From assembly GCA_963848955.1 (NCBI GenBank), contig CAWKFQ010000006.1:1-64000 (forward strand): 64,000 nt of DNA, written 5' to 3'. The translations under genes were made by a program, and so were the position numbers. The notes under the pieces were generated by a model that worked only from the letters and a program-made list of their open reading frames with translations, searched no databases and was not told where the DNA came from. This document shows positions 25,588 to 35,646 of the stretch, in pieces. The DNA is from DASUPK01 sp963848955 (GTDB taxonomy: Bacteria > Actinomycetota > Thermoleophilia > Solirubrobacterales > 70-9). Numbering within the stretch: the stretch's first letter is position 1; every line of letters starts with the position of its first letter.

Positions 25588-26269
25588 ATGGCCGACGCAA
25601 TCAGGGTCCTGGTCTCCGGCGCCGCGGGGCGCATGGGGGAGACGGTCTGCGAGGCCGTCGAAGGCGCTGACGACATGCGAGCTCGTCGGCCGCGCCGATC
25701 CCGCGCTGGGCAGCTCCGTCTCCGACCTCCTCGACGGCGCGGACGTGATGGTCGACTTCACCACCCCCGATGCGGCCCCGGCCAACGTCACGGAGGCAGT
25801 CAACGCCGGAGTGCATGCGGTCGTCGGCAGCACGGGCTTCGACCTCGAGAACCTCCGCTCTTCCGTGGAGGATGCCGATCATGGGGCGAACTGCTTCGTT
25901 GCTCCGAACTTCGCGATCGGCGCGGTGTTGATGATGGAAGCGTCGAAGCTGATCGCGCCGCAGATGCCCGAGGCGGAGATCATCGAGCTCCACCATGACC
26001 AGAAGAAGGACGCGCCGTCGGGGACGGCAAAGCGGACCGCGGAGCTGATTGCCGCGGCCGGAGGCAATGTTCACGAGCCGATCCACTCGGTGAGGCTGCC
26101 CGGCCTGGTCGCCCACCAGGAGGTCATTTTCGGCGGCGAGGGGCAGACGCTCACGATCCGTCATGACTCCACCGACCGCACCAGCTTCATGCCGGGCGTG
26201 CTGCTGGCGGTCCGCAAGGTCTCCGACCTGCCGGAACGCTTCGTCGTCGGCCTTGAGAATCTGCTCTGA
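25588..26269 (+). CDS. dapB: 4-hydroxy-tetrahydrodipicolinate reductase, one frameshift
   Basis: After repair of one surplus base at about 25677, this is a 226-residue DapB. It has the dinucleotide motif VLVSGAAGRMGETVCEAV, FTTPDAAPANVTEAVNAG and VVGSTGF. The catalytic region is ELHHDQKKDAPSGTAKRTAE (His-His plus Lys) and the end is PGVLLAVRKV. It reduces HTPA with NAD(P)H in the lysine/DAP pathway. dapA follows after 17 bases with its own -10 box. Confidence 0.93.
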
Positions 26270-26273
26270 GCGG

Positions 26274-26279
26274 TACTCT
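26274..26279 (+). promoter_or_regulatory. -10 box of dapA, leaderless type
   Basis: TACTCT ends 7 bases before the dapA ATG at 26287. Confidence 0.5.
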
Positions 26280-26286
26280 CACCGAG

Positions 26287-27159
26287 ATGGCGGAGATCGG
26301 AGGCGTAATCACCGCGATGGTGACGCCGTTCACCGAGGACCGCTCGGTGGACGAGGGCGCGGCGCGCAAGCTGGCGCGGCACCTGGTCGACAACGGGTCG
26401 CATGGCCTCGTTCTGTCGGGCACCACCGGTGAGTCGCCGACCCTCGACGACGAGGAGAAGCTCTCGCTGCTCCGAGCCGTTCGCGACGAGCTAGGCCCGG
26501 ACGTCCTGCTGATCTGCGGCACGGGCTCCAACGACACGCGCCACTCCGAGCGACTCTCCGCGGCGGCCGCCGACGAGGGCGCGGACGCCGTGCTCGCCGT
26601 GACCCCGTACTACAACAAGCCGAACCGCACCGGGATCATCGCCCACTACCGGGCGGTCGCGAGGGCCGCCGGGGTGCCGGTGATCCTCTACAACATCCCC
26701 TCGCGCGTGGTGCTGAACCTGCCGTCCGACCTGCTCACCGAGCTGGCGCAGATCGAGAACGTGGTCGGCGTGAAGCAGGCGAATGACGACGAGCTCCAGC
26801 CGATCGACGGCCTCCGCATCCTCGCCGGGAACGACGGCACCTTCCTGCGCACTCTCGAGATGGGCGAGCCGGGCGGGATCCTGGTCGCGACGCACCTGGT
26901 CGGCCCCGAGATGCGCGAGATCTACGATGCGGTGCATGCAGGTGACACCGACCGCGCAAGAGAGATCGACGAGTCGCTGCGGCCGGTCTACGAGGTCTTG
27001 AGCAAGACGAACCCCATCCCAGTGAAGGCCGGCCTGGAGCTGCTCGGGATCTGCTCGGCTCGGGCGAGGCTGCCGATCGTCGAGGCCGACGACGAGCAGC
27101 GCGCGGAGGTCAGGCAGGCCCTCGAGGCCCACGGTCTCCTGGCGGGGAGCACCGCCTAG
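26287..27159 (+). CDS. dapA: 4-hydroxy-tetrahydrodipicolinate synthase
   Basis: The 290-residue TIM-barrel protein contains GTTGESPTL, VTPYYNKPNRTGIIAHY (Tyr), ILYNIPSR and VVGVKQAND with the Schiff-base Lys (about residue 161). It condenses pyruvate with aspartate semialdehyde, the first committed step to DAP and lysine. The gene lies between dapB and RNase J, a common actinobacterial order. Confidence 0.96.
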   Translation: MAEIGGVITAMVTPFTEDRSVDEGAARKLARHLVDNGSHGLVLSGTTGESPTLDDEEKLSLLRAVRDELGPDVLLICGTGSNDTRHSERLSAAAADEGADAVLAVTPYYNKPNRTGIIAHYRAVARAAGVPVILYNIPSRVVLNLPSDLLTELAQIENVVGVKQANDDELQPIDGLRILAGNDGTFLRTLEMGEPGGILVATHLVGPEMREIYDAVHAGDTDRAREIDESLRPVYEVLSKTNPIPVKAGLELLGICSARARLPIVEADDEQRAEVRQALEAHGLLAGSTA

Positions 27160-27161
27160 CT

Positions 27162-28826
27162 TTGACCAGTTCCGGCGTTCGGATCCTCCCGCTCGGCGGG
27201 CTGGGAGAGATCGGCAAGAACATGACCGTCATCGAGGCGGAGGGTCGGATCGTGGTGGTCGACACAGGCCTGATGTTCCCGACCGGGGACATGCTCGGCA
27301 TCGACCTCGTCCTGCCGGACTTCTCGAGCCTGCGTGACCGGGCGGACGACATCGAGGCGGTCGTGCTCACCCACGGCCACGAGGACCACGTCGGGGCGCT
27401 CCCGTACGTGCTTCGTGAGATCGGTATGCCGCCCGTGATCTACGGCGGCCTGCTCACGATCGGCATGGTCCGCTCCAAGCTCGACGAACACAAGCTCCGC
27501 GATGTCCCGCTTCGCGAGCTCCCCGCCGGACCGCGGGTGACAGCAGGTCCTTTCGAGATCGAGCTCGTGCACATGGCGCACTCGATCCCCGACGCGAGGG
27601 CCGTCGCCCTGACCACGGAGCTCGGAACGGTGCTGGTCACCGGCGACTACAAGTTCGACCAGACGCCGGTGGACGGAATTCCGGCGGACGTCTCTCGCCT
27701 CGCCGAGCTCGGGCGAGAGGGCCTGCTCTGCCTCTGCGGTGACTCGACCAACGCTGACCGCCCCGGCGTCGCCCCGTCGGAGTCGAGCGTCGGCCCGGCC
27801 CTGCTCGAGGTCTTCTCGCGCTGCCCGGGTCGCATCATCGTGACGTGCTTCGCCTCCAACATCCATCGGGTGCAGCAGGCGATCGACGCCGCCGCACGGC
27901 TCGACCGCCGCGTCGCCCTCGTCGGGCGCTCGATGCGCAAGAACTTCAACATCGCCTCCAACCTGGGCATGGCCGCCGCGCCGGACGGCCTCTTCATCTC
28001 GCCGAAGGAGGTCCAGGACTTCCCCGACGAGAAGGTGGTCGTGATCTCGACGGGCAGCCAGGGGGAGCCGCTTTCGGCCCTTCGCCGGATGGCGCATCGA
28101 GACCACCCGGACGTCGAGCTCCACTCCGGGGACACCGTGATCTTTTCCGCCACTCCGATCCCGGGCAACGAGCGCTCGGTGAACGAGACGATCGACCGGA
28201 TCTTCCAGATCGGGGCCCAGGTCGTCACCGCGGCCGACGCGCCGATCCACGCCTCAGGTCACGGCTGGCAGGAGGAGCTCAAGCTGATGCTCAACCTGAC
28301 CAAGCCGCGTAACGTCTTCCCATTCCACGGTGACCACAAGCGGCTGCGCCTCCACGCCGACCTCGCCGAGTCCGTCGGCATCGAGCCGGAGCGCATCTTC
28401 AACGGCCGGAACGGCCTGGCCCTCGAGATCGACGAGTCGGGCGCCCGCTTCGGCGAGGACGTCCACGCCAGCATGATCTTCGTCGACGGCGTCTCGGTTG
28501 GAGAGCCCGACGAGTTCGCGCTGCGCGACCGCCGCAAGCTCTCCGACGACGGTGTCTTCATCGTCGTGGCGACGATCTCATCGGACGATGGCTCGCAGGT
28601 CGCCGACCCGGAGGTGATCTTCCGCGGCGTTCCCTTCGCCCAGGAGGCCGACGGCCTTCGGGACGAGCTCAGGGACGTCGTCCAGGCCACGCTCAACGAG
28701 GCCGCAGCGGATCAGGTCAGGGAGATCTCCCTGATCCAGGAGGACCTGCACGACGACATCGCGGAGTTCGTCTACGAGAAGCTCCGCCGCCGCCCGCTGG
28801 TCCTGCCGGTCGTCGTCGAGGTCTGA
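27162..28826 (+). CDS. rnj: Ribonuclease J
   Basis: This 554-residue protein has a metallo-beta-lactamase/beta-CASP fold: LTHGHEDHVGALPYVL (HxHxDH, about residue 72), a late GDYKFDQTP, STNADRPG and HASGHGWQEELKLML (C-terminal metal-binding His). A C-terminal beta-CASP and RNase J tail follow. RNase J combines 5' exonuclease and endonuclease activity in rRNA maturation and mRNA decay. It starts at TTG, 2 bases after dapA. Confidence 0.95.
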   Translation: MTSSGVRILPLGGLGEIGKNMTVIEAEGRIVVVDTGLMFPTGDMLGIDLVLPDFSSLRDRADDIEAVVLTHGHEDHVGALPYVLREIGMPPVIYGGLLTIGMVRSKLDEHKLRDVPLRELPAGPRVTAGPFEIELVHMAHSIPDARAVALTTELGTVLVTGDYKFDQTPVDGIPADVSRLAELGREGLLCLCGDSTNADRPGVAPSESSVGPALLEVFSRCPGRIIVTCFASNIHRVQQAIDAAARLDRRVALVGRSMRKNFNIASNLGMAAAPDGLFISPKEVQDFPDEKVVVISTGSQGEPLSALRRMAHRDHPDVELHSGDTVIFSATPIPGNERSVNETIDRIFQIGAQVVTAADAPIHASGHGWQEELKLMLNLTKPRNVFPFHGDHKRLRLHADLAESVGIEPERIFNGRNGLALEIDESGARFGEDVHASMIFVDGVSVGEPDEFALRDRRKLSDDGVFIVVATISSDDGSQVADPEVIFRGVPFAQEADGLRDELRDVVQATLNEAAADQVREISLIQEDLHDDIAEFVYEKLRRRPLVLPVVVEV

Positions 28827-28830
28827 ACCG

Positions 28831-29541
28831 ATGGCCGAGCCGGCGCCTGGGGGTCGCGTCCCGGCTACTGCTGACGAGGAGCTCATCTACGCGGATAGCG
28901 CGACGGTCCTCTCGGAGCAATCCGAGGAAGACCGCCTGCGACGGATCGAGCGCGAGCTGGTCCTCGGCTTCAACGAGCTGGGCAAGATCGGACCGGCGAT
29001 CTGCGTCTTCGGCTCGGCGCGCACGCCGGCGGACGCTCCCCAGTACGAGCTCGCCCGCCGGGTCGGTCGCGCGATCGGCGAGGCCGGGTTCGCGGTGATC
29101 ACGGGCGGGGGTCCCGGAACGATGGAGGCCGCCAACCGCGGCGCCCAGGACGCCGGTGCCCTGTCGGTCGGTCTGAACATCGAGCTGCCCCACGAGCAGT
29201 CGATCAATGCCTACGTCGACCTCGGCATCGAGTTCCACTACTTCTTCACGCGAAAGGTGATGTTCTTGCGGTACTCGGAGGCGTTCGTGGTCTTCCCTGG
29301 TGGGCTCGGGACCTTTGACGAGCTCTTTGAGGCTCTGACGCTGATCCAGACAGGCAAGGCGGTCGACCACCCGGTCATCCTGCAGGGCTCCGAGTTCTGG
29401 ACCGGGCTGATCGACTGGATCCGCTCGCATCCCCTCGCCGAGGGGATGCTCACTCAGGAGGACCTTGCTCAGGCGGAGCTGGCCGACGGTGTGGAGGACG
29501 TGATGGCGCGGCTGCTCTCCGGAGTCTCTGCCGCCGGATAG
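28831..29541 (+). CDS. LOG-family protein (Rossmann-fold nucleotide-binding)
   Basis: The 236-residue protein contains VITGGGPGTMEAANRGA and VVFPGGLGTFDELFEAL, the GGGxGxMxA and PGGxGTxxE motifs of LOG-type proteins. Known members are cytokinin riboside 5'-monophosphate phosphoribohydrolases, though many bacterial members have other or unknown nucleotide substrates. It follows rnj after 4 bases. Its last 73 bases overlap the end of the convergent phospholipase D-like gene. Confidence 0.88.
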   Translation: MAEPAPGGRVPATADEELIYADSATVLSEQSEEDRLRRIERELVLGFNELGKIGPAICVFGSARTPADAPQYELARRVGRAIGEAGFAVITGGGPGTMEAANRGAQDAGALSVGLNIELPHEQSINAYVDLGIEFHYFFTRKVMFLRYSEAFVVFPGGLGTFDELFEALTLIQTGKAVDHPVILQGSEFWTGLIDWIRSHPLAEGMLTQEDLAQAELADGVEDVMARLLSGVSAAG

Positions 29542-30566
29542 CGCCCGCGGACCTGGTCGACGAAGCGCGCCAATCGCTCGGCCAGGGAGGGGTCATGGAT
29601 CTCGAGCACCGACTCCGCGTTCTGCTCTCCCGAGCGCGAGAGGTTGAACGAGCCGAGGAAGGCGACGTCGTCCGCAACCGTGACCTTGGCGTGCATGAAG
29701 TCATGAACCGCGAGCTCCGGGGTCCACGGGGTGGACGGCTTGGCCGAGAACGGCAGCTTGGAGAGCAGCGCTCTGAGCAGGGGGATCTTCCAGGCCGTGT
29801 GCCCGTTGTCCGCCCACTGTTGGAACACGGTGGCGGTCTGCGGGCCGTCGACGACGCCGGCGATATCCCGCCCGCCCTTGTCGGCGAGCTCGGCCAGCGT
29901 GCCGAGAATCGGCCCCGAGGTGATCACGGGCGAGGCGATTCGCACGCGGCGCCGGGCCGATCCGATCGCCGTCGCGATCCTCTGCGAGAGCTCCTCGCCG
30001 TGTCCCGGTGTGAACCAGGCCGTCACCGGGACCCCCTCCACCTCCACCGGCTCCGGCTCGACGCGGCCGCTCCGCCCGACGTCGGGATCCGACCAGAGCT
30101 CCTCGAAGTTCTCCCGGAAGCGCGCCGCGATCCGTGGATCCGACACGATCGCGATCACGTTCTCCTGACGCGTCCACGAGTCGACGGTCCAGTTGGTGGA
30201 CCCGGTCCAGACCGCCTCGTCGTCCCGGACGGCGTACTTGTGGTGCATGAGGTCGGGAATCCCGGGAATCGGCCGCGCCTCGATGGGCAGCTCGGCGAGG
30301 ATCTCCGGGCGGGTACGTGGGGGAGGGTGGAGCTCGGACGGCCTCCCCGAGTCGACGTTGTAGAGGAGCCGTGCGGAGACGCCGCGTGCCTCAGCCGCCC
30401 GCAGCTGGTCGGCGACGATCGCCCCGGTCGGGTCGGGCAGACGAACGTCATAGAGCGCCAGCTCGAGGCTTGACTTCGCGGCTCGCAGGAAGCTCGCGAC
30501 GCGACGCGCAATCTGGTCGGCGGACTGGCCACCGTCGGTCAGCGTGATGACCTCGATCGATCCCAT
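29469..30566 (-). CDS. Phospholipase D-like protein with two HKD motifs
   Basis: The 365-residue protein has two HxKx4D motifs: HHKYAVRDDEAVWTGSTN (about residues 127-144) and HAKVTVADDVAFLGSFN (about residues 290-306). It belongs to the PLD superfamily, which covers lipases, cardiolipin synthases and nucleases. No signal peptide or membrane helix is seen, so the substrate is open. I used the ATG at 30566. The open frame extends upstream to 30641, through the terminator hairpin. Its 3' end overlaps the LOG gene. Confidence 0.85.
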   Translation of the reverse strand: MGSIEVITLTDGGQSADQIARRVASFLRAAKSSLELALYDVRLPDPTGAIVADQLRAAEARGVSARLLYNVDSGRPSELHPPPRTRPEILAELPIEARPIPGIPDLMHHKYAVRDDEAVWTGSTNWTVDSWTRQENVIAIVSDPRIAARFRENFEELWSDPDVGRSGRVEPEPVEVEGVPVTAWFTPGHGEELSQRIATAIGSARRRVRIASPVITSGPILGTLAELADKGGRDIAGVVDGPQTATVFQQWADNGHTAWKIPLLRALLSKLPFSAKPSTPWTPELAVHDFMHAKVTVADDVAFLGSFNLSRSGEQNAESVLEIHDPSLAERLARFVDQVRGRYPAAETPESSRAITSSTPSASSA

Positions 30567-30582
30567 AGGGCGGCACCGTTGC

Positions 30583-30627
30583 AAAAAGAAGCCCCCGGCG
30601 GTCGAGGGAGGTGCGACCACCGGGGGC
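30583..30627 (-). terminator. Intrinsic terminator of the kinase/regulator operon
   Basis: GCCCCCGGCGGTCG (30591-30604) pairs with CGACCACCGGGGGC (30614-30627), a 14-bp stem with one mismatch and a 9-base loop. On the minus strand it is followed by a T-rich tract (A run at 30583-30587 on the plus strand). It would end transcripts of the kinase gene, whose stop is at 30741. Confidence 0.8.
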
Positions 30628-30740
30628 GACGCTCGGGCCACAAGGGCCTAAGCGGGTTCTCGCCGTGGTGTGTGGGGTTTCGCACCGCCGGCGAGGTGTC
30701 TCGTCCGGTGCGGAATCTAGGAGCCGTTCTTGAACGTTTG

Positions 30741-32204
30741 CTAAAGCTTTTGGGGCTCGTCTGAACGCTGCGCAGGTTGCCCGTCCGGCGTCGCGTCAGC
30801 GGCCGATTCGAGGGGCAACCGGATCGAGAAGCGGGCACCCCCGTAGGTGCTCTTGCCGGCGTCGACGGAACCTCCGTGCGACTGCGCGACCGCGCGGACG
30901 ATGGCGAGGCCGAGGCCGCTGCCCCCTCCGCCCACGGTGTCGGCGGGGCCGTCACCCCGAACGAAGCGATCGAAGACCTGCTCCTCGATCCCGGCGGGGA
31001 TCCCGGGGCCGTCGTCGAGCACCTCGAGCAGCGCTCCGTCGCCGTCACGCCGGGCGGTCAGCTCGACGGTCGACTTCTCGGGCGTGTGCCTGACCGCGTT
31101 CTCGAGGAGGTTGCGAATCATCCTGTGGAGCTCGTCGGGGCTGCCGTGCATGGGCAGCGGGCCCTCGAGATGGCTCTCCAATCGGCGATCCCCGGCGAGG
31201 GGCTCGACCTCCTCCAGCGCGCCCGCCGCGATCCGCGCCAGGTCGATCTCCGTGCGTGCGACTCGGCGGCCGGCGTCCGCGCGCGCGAGCAGCAGGAGGT
31301 CGGACACCAGGCCCGACATCCTCCTGGTGGAGGAGAGAGCCGAGTCGATCGCGTGCCGGTCGTCCTCGGAGCCGGGGCCCTCGACCTGCAGCAGCTCGAG
31401 GTTGGCCTGGATGCTCGTCAGCGGCGTTCGCAGCTCATGTGAGGCATCGGCGACGAACTCACGCTGCCGCTCGAGCGACTGCTCCCGCTCGGAGCGGGCC
31501 TCGTCGAGCGCCTGGAGCATGCCGTCCATCGTCCGCGCCAGCTCGCCGACTTCGTCGTCGGTCGCGGGGACCGGGATTCGCTTGGAGGGGTCGCGAGTAC
31601 TGGTGATCTGGCGCGCCAGGTCCGTGAGGGCCTTGATCGGGCGCATGGCGCGATCGGCGACTGCCAGCCCGGCGAGGAGCGCGAGCAGCGTTCCACCGAT
31701 GACGCCGGCACCGAGGAAGAGCCAGAGACGGGCGACGGTCTCGTTCACACCCTCGTCGGGGCGCGCGTACTGGACGTACGCAGGGAGTGAGCCGGATGCG
31801 GTGACGGGCTCGGTCGCGACGCTCAGGCCGCCGACGGTATGGATCCCGGGCCTAGGAGCGCCGAGGCGGACCGCGGGGTTGGTTCCAGCCACGGGACGCC
31901 CCAATTGATCCAGCACCTTGATCTGGGCGTCCTCGGGCAGAGCAAAGGCCTCCAGATTCGGGGTGTCGACGACGGTTCCGTGCAGTGGATCCACGGACAC
32001 GGTCGTCTCGGCCGCCAGGGAGTGAGCGGCGCTGCTCAGCTCCGCGCGGAAGTCGCTGCGGATGCGGTTGCCGACGACCTGGCCGAGGACGAGCGCGAAG
32101 ATCACCAGGATCAGCAGGGTGAGGCCGGCGGTCGTGATGGCGATTCGCCACCGGACCGGGATGCGCTCGAAGAGGGGAAGGCGCCTAGGGTTGGCCCACT
32201 TCAC
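30741..32204 (-). CDS. Membrane sensor histidine kinase
   Basis: The 487-residue protein has a transmembrane segment at about residues 22-46, an extracytoplasmic sensor region of about 110 residues and a second membrane segment (LWLFLGAGVIGGTLLALLAG). A HAMP domain, the phosphoacceptor motif DASHELRTPLTSIQANLELL and ATPase boxes (LLENAVRHT, DDGPGIP, GGGGSGLGLAIV) follow. It is a HAMP-type kinase of the MprB/CutS sort; the signal is unknown. Its ATG overlaps the response-regulator stop by 4 bases. A strong terminator lies downstream. Confidence 0.93.
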   Translation of the reverse strand: MKWANPRRLPLFERIPVRWRIAITTAGLTLLILVIFALVLGQVVGNRIRSDFRAELSSAAHSLAAETTVSVDPLHGTVVDTPNLEAFALPEDAQIKVLDQLGRPVAGTNPAVRLGAPRPGIHTVGGLSVATEPVTASGSLPAYVQYARPDEGVNETVARLWLFLGAGVIGGTLLALLAGLAVADRAMRPIKALTDLARQITSTRDPSKRIPVPATDDEVGELARTMDGMLQALDEARSEREQSLERQREFVADASHELRTPLTSIQANLELLQVEGPGSEDDRHAIDSALSSTRRMSGLVSDLLLLARADAGRRVARTEIDLARIAAGALEEVEPLAGDRRLESHLEGPLPMHGSPDELHRMIRNLLENAVRHTPEKSTVELTARRDGDGALLEVLDDGPGIPAGIEEQVFDRFVRGDGPADTVGGGGSGLGLAIVRAVAQSHGGSVDAGKSTYGGARFSIRLPLESAADATPDGQPAQRSDEPQKL

Positions 32205-32893
32205 GCCGCGGCCTTGAGGACGTACCCGGCCCCCCGCTTGGTGTGCAGGAGGCGTGGCTCGCCGCCGGACTCCAGCTTGCGCCGCAGATTGGAGATGAAG
32301 ACGTCGATGGTGTTCGTCTGCTCGAACGGGTCGTACCCCCAGACGTCCTCGAGCAGCCGCTCGCGCGAGACCACCAGCTTCTGGTTGCGCGCCAGGTACT
32401 CGAGCAGCTCGAACTCCCGGTTGGTGAGCTCGATCTCGCGCTTGCCGCGCTTCACCTCGCGAGTGTCCGGGTTGAGAAGCAGGTCGCCAACGACGATCGA
32501 GGCGCTGCCGCGCGGCGGACGACGGCGAAGGAGTGCCCTGATCCGGGCGAGCAGCTCGTCTCGTTCGAACGGCTTCGGGAGGTAGTCGTCAGCGCCCGTG
32601 TCGAGGCCCTCGACGCGGTCCTCGGTCTCGGTACGGGCGGTCAGCATCAGGATCGGGACGTCACTCTCGGCGCGGAGCCGGCGGCATACCTCCATCCCGT
32701 CGAGCCGGGGGAGGCCGAGATCGAGCACGACCAGGTCCGGCGCGAACTCCTCTGCCGCAGTCAGTGCCTCGGCGCCGTCCCCGGCGCTGCGGACCTCGTG
32801 GCCCTCGGCGCGGAGCGAACGCCGCAGGACGTCGGCAATGGCCTCATCGTCCTCGACGACGAGGACGCGTGCCGTGGCTGTGGCCTGCTCCAT
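32201..32893 (-). CDS. OmpR-family response regulator
   Basis: The 230-residue protein has a receiver domain (VLVVEDDEAIADVL, phosphoacceptor Asp in LVVLDLGLPRLDG, LTARTE, LPKPFERDELLARIRAL). A winged-helix DNA-binding domain follows (ELTNREFELLEYLARNQKLV, EDVWGYDPFEQTNTIDVFIS, HTKRGAGYVLK). It is translated first, with the kinase coupled behind it. The chosen ATG at 32893 puts the receiver at the usual distance. Targets are unknown. Confidence 0.94.
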   Translation of the reverse strand: MEQATATARVLVVEDDEAIADVLRRSLRAEGHEVRSAGDGAEALTAAEEFAPDLVVLDLGLPRLDGMEVCRRLRAESDVPILMLTARTETEDRVEGLDTGADDYLPKPFERDELLARIRALLRRRPPRGSASIVVGDLLLNPDTREVKRGKREIELTNREFELLEYLARNQKLVVSRERLLEDVWGYDPFEQTNTIDVFISNLRRKLESGGEPRLLHTKRGAGYVLKAAA

Positions 32894-32998
32894 CACGCTC
32901 ACCGAAGGGTAGACGCGAAAACCCACTTCCCGAGCGACCTTGAGGAAGCGTTTAGGGGGCGACTTCGTGCCTGGCAGGGGTGGGGCCCCAGGCGTCGA

Positions 32999-35559
32999 AT
33001 GGGTGGGCGGATGCTTGCAGACCGCATTTTCGGCGCTCCGGAGCGGCGTGATCCGCCCCGGCGCAAGAAGCAGCCTGCGCGCGGGCGAAAGCGAAAGCCA
33101 GCGGCGCGGGGTCGCCCACGCGGCAAGGGCCGCACGCTCGCCCGAGGTGATGCAGCGCCGCCTCGACCTCGCCGGCCTGAGCTGCATCGGGCTCGCGGTC
33201 TACCTCGGCTACGTCATCTACCTCGGCTGGAACGGCGGTACCGTCGGCGACGGCTCCGAGACGGCCCTCTCGTACGCCGTGGGAGCGGGGGCCGTCATCG
33301 TCCCGGTGGTCCTCGGACTGGCGGGGATCGCCCTCATCCTGCGCCCGTTCCTGCCCGCGCCCCGATCCGTGGCGGTCGGCGTCGTGGCGATTGCCTGCGG
33401 ACTGCTGCTCGCCCTGGCAGCGCAGACCGCGGGCCTCGGCCCGGATGGTGCGCGCAAGGACCTCTTCGACCCCGACTTCTTCCCTCATCACGGCGGCGGC
33501 GTGGGGGAGACTCTGTACTGGGCCACGACGACGCTCTTCCAGCGGCTCGGCGCGCACATCATCGCGGTGGTGCTCGTGGTGTCGCGGTCTGCTTCTGATC
33601 TCGGGACGCTCGGTCTCGGACATGGTTCGCGCAGCCCGCCGAGGCGCGGAAAGGGCGAAGCGGGGCACGGTCGGCTTCGCGACAGCCGTGAAGGAGAGCC
33701 GGATCCGGACCGACCCCGACCTGATCGATACCTCGGCCGCCTCGACCGAGCCGGTCTTCGGCCCGCCCGAGCCGATCGAGGGCGGGGACGACGACTACCA
33801 GGTGCTCGTGCAGGGCGAGGATGAGCAGAAGACGGCCGCAGTTGCGAACTTCGACGAGGCGGTGCGGGTCGCGGACGAGCCCGACACAAGCGAGCTGAAG
33901 GATCTCGAGGACGACGCCGAAACGATCAGGGTTGCCAAGCCAAAGGCGCCCGAGCCGCATACGTCCGGAAGCGAAGCTGAGGACGTGGGCGGTGATGGCG
34001 AAGCCGTGAAGCTCACGCCAATGGGTCAACCGCGAACTGGCGTCACGGAGTCCGAGGAGATCGACTACAGGCTGCCCGACCCCGAGCGGGTGCTGGAGCG
34101 GGGCGCGCCCGACAAGGGACCCGACAAGAAGGACCACGAGGCGACCGCGCGCACGCTGCTGGAGACGCTCGGACACTTCGGCGTCGAGGCGAGGATGGTC
34201 GGGACGGTCACCGGCCCCCATGTGAGCCGCTACGAGCTCAAGCTCGCCCCCGGGACCAAGGTCTCGAAGATCAGCCAGCTGAAGGACGACCTCGCATATG
34301 CGCTCGCCTCGACGGACATCCGGATCCTGGCGCCGATTCCCGGCAAGCAGGCAGTCGGTGTCGAGGTCCCCAACCAGCGCCGCCGCCTGGTGCGCCTCGG
34401 CGACATCTACGGCGGACGCCCGCAGGGATCCTCACCGCTGGTTGCCTGGCTCGGCAAGGACATCTCCGGGAGCGCCGTCTGGACGGACCTCCAGAAGATG
34501 CCGCACGCCCTGGTCGCCGGCACCACCGGATCGGGCAAGTCGGGGAGCGTCAACGCGATCCTCAGCTCGATCCTGCTGCACGCCTCGCCCAACGAGGTGC
34601 GGCTGGTCCTGGTGGACCCGAAGCGGGTGGAGCTGAACCACTACGAGAAGATCCCGCACCTGCTGACGCCGGTGGTGACCTCACCGCGGCTCGCGGCCAA
34701 CGTGCTCAACAACCTGATCGCCGAGATGGAGAGCCGCTACGGCGTGATGGAGCAAGCGCGCTCGCGGAACCTCGCGGAGCTCAATCGGGTCCGTGAGCGT
34801 GACGGGGAGGCGCCCCTGCCTCACATCCTCTGCGTGATCGACGAGCTCGCCGACCTGATGATGATCGCGCCGGCCGAGGTGGAGGATGCGATCATCCGCC
34901 TCGCCCAGAAGTCGCGGGCGGTCGGCATCCACCTCCTTCTGGCGACTCAGAGGCCGTCCACGGACATCATCACCGGGACGATCAAGGTGAACATCCCGGC
35001 GCGGATCGCATTTGCGGTCTCGTCGCAGGTCGACTCGCGGGTGATCCTCGACCAGGGCGGCGCTGAGACGCTGCTCGGCCAGGGCGACATGCTCTTCCGG
35101 CCGGCGGGCACCTCGAAGATGCAGCGCATCCAGGGCGCCTTCATCACCGAGGCCGAGATCGCCAAGCTCACCGAGCACTGGGCAGAGCAGGGCGAACCGG
35201 ACTTCGCGGAGGAGCTGCTCGAGGCGGCGCAGCCGCCGCCGGCGGATGGCGGGGACGACGACTTCGACCCGGACGCAGACGACCTCCTGGATCAGGCGGC
35301 GCAGATCGTGGTCGAGAGCGACACGGCATCGGTCTCGATGATCCAGCGGCGCCTGCGCGTCGGCTACACCCGGGCCGGCCGCCTGATCGACATGCTGGAG
35401 CGCCGGGGGATCATCTCCGGATACGAGGGCTCGAAGCCGCGACAGGTGCTCGTCTCCGCGGCGGACCTGCCGCGGGTGCTGGGTGGGGGTGAGGCCCCAA
35501 CATCGGCTGGGGAAGAGGTGGCCCCCCAGCCGGTCGCTGCTCCCGGCGACCCCGAGTAG
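32999..35559 (+). CDS. ftsK: DNA translocase FtsK/SpoIIIE, two frameshifts
   Basis: The repaired protein has about 852 residues: a basic N-terminus (PPRRKKQPARGRKRKP), four membrane segments (about residues 55-200), an acidic linker and the motor domain. The motor has Walker A VAGTTGSGKSGSVNAIL, Walker B CVIDELADLMM and a gamma winged helix (SVSMIQRRLRVGYTRAGRLI). It pumps DNA at the septum during division. Surplus bases are inferred at about 33136 (before SPEVMQRRLDLAG) and 33584 (between VVLVVS and GLLLISGRS). Two ATGs, 32999 and 33011, are possible starts. It lies downstream of the rnj region, as in related genomes. Confidence 0.92.
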
Positions 35560-35646
35560 CACGAACACGGTGTTGTGCGATTGATCCCCAGGAGCGGGGG
35601 CAAATCGCTCGAAACCGTCGGTCGTCGGGTCCGGGAGAATGAGGGC

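Noticed and set aside
35558..35585. Near-perfect inverted repeat after ftsK as a terminator
   Set aside because: Short, imperfect (GCACGAACAC against GTGTTGTGC), without a T run; too weak to call.
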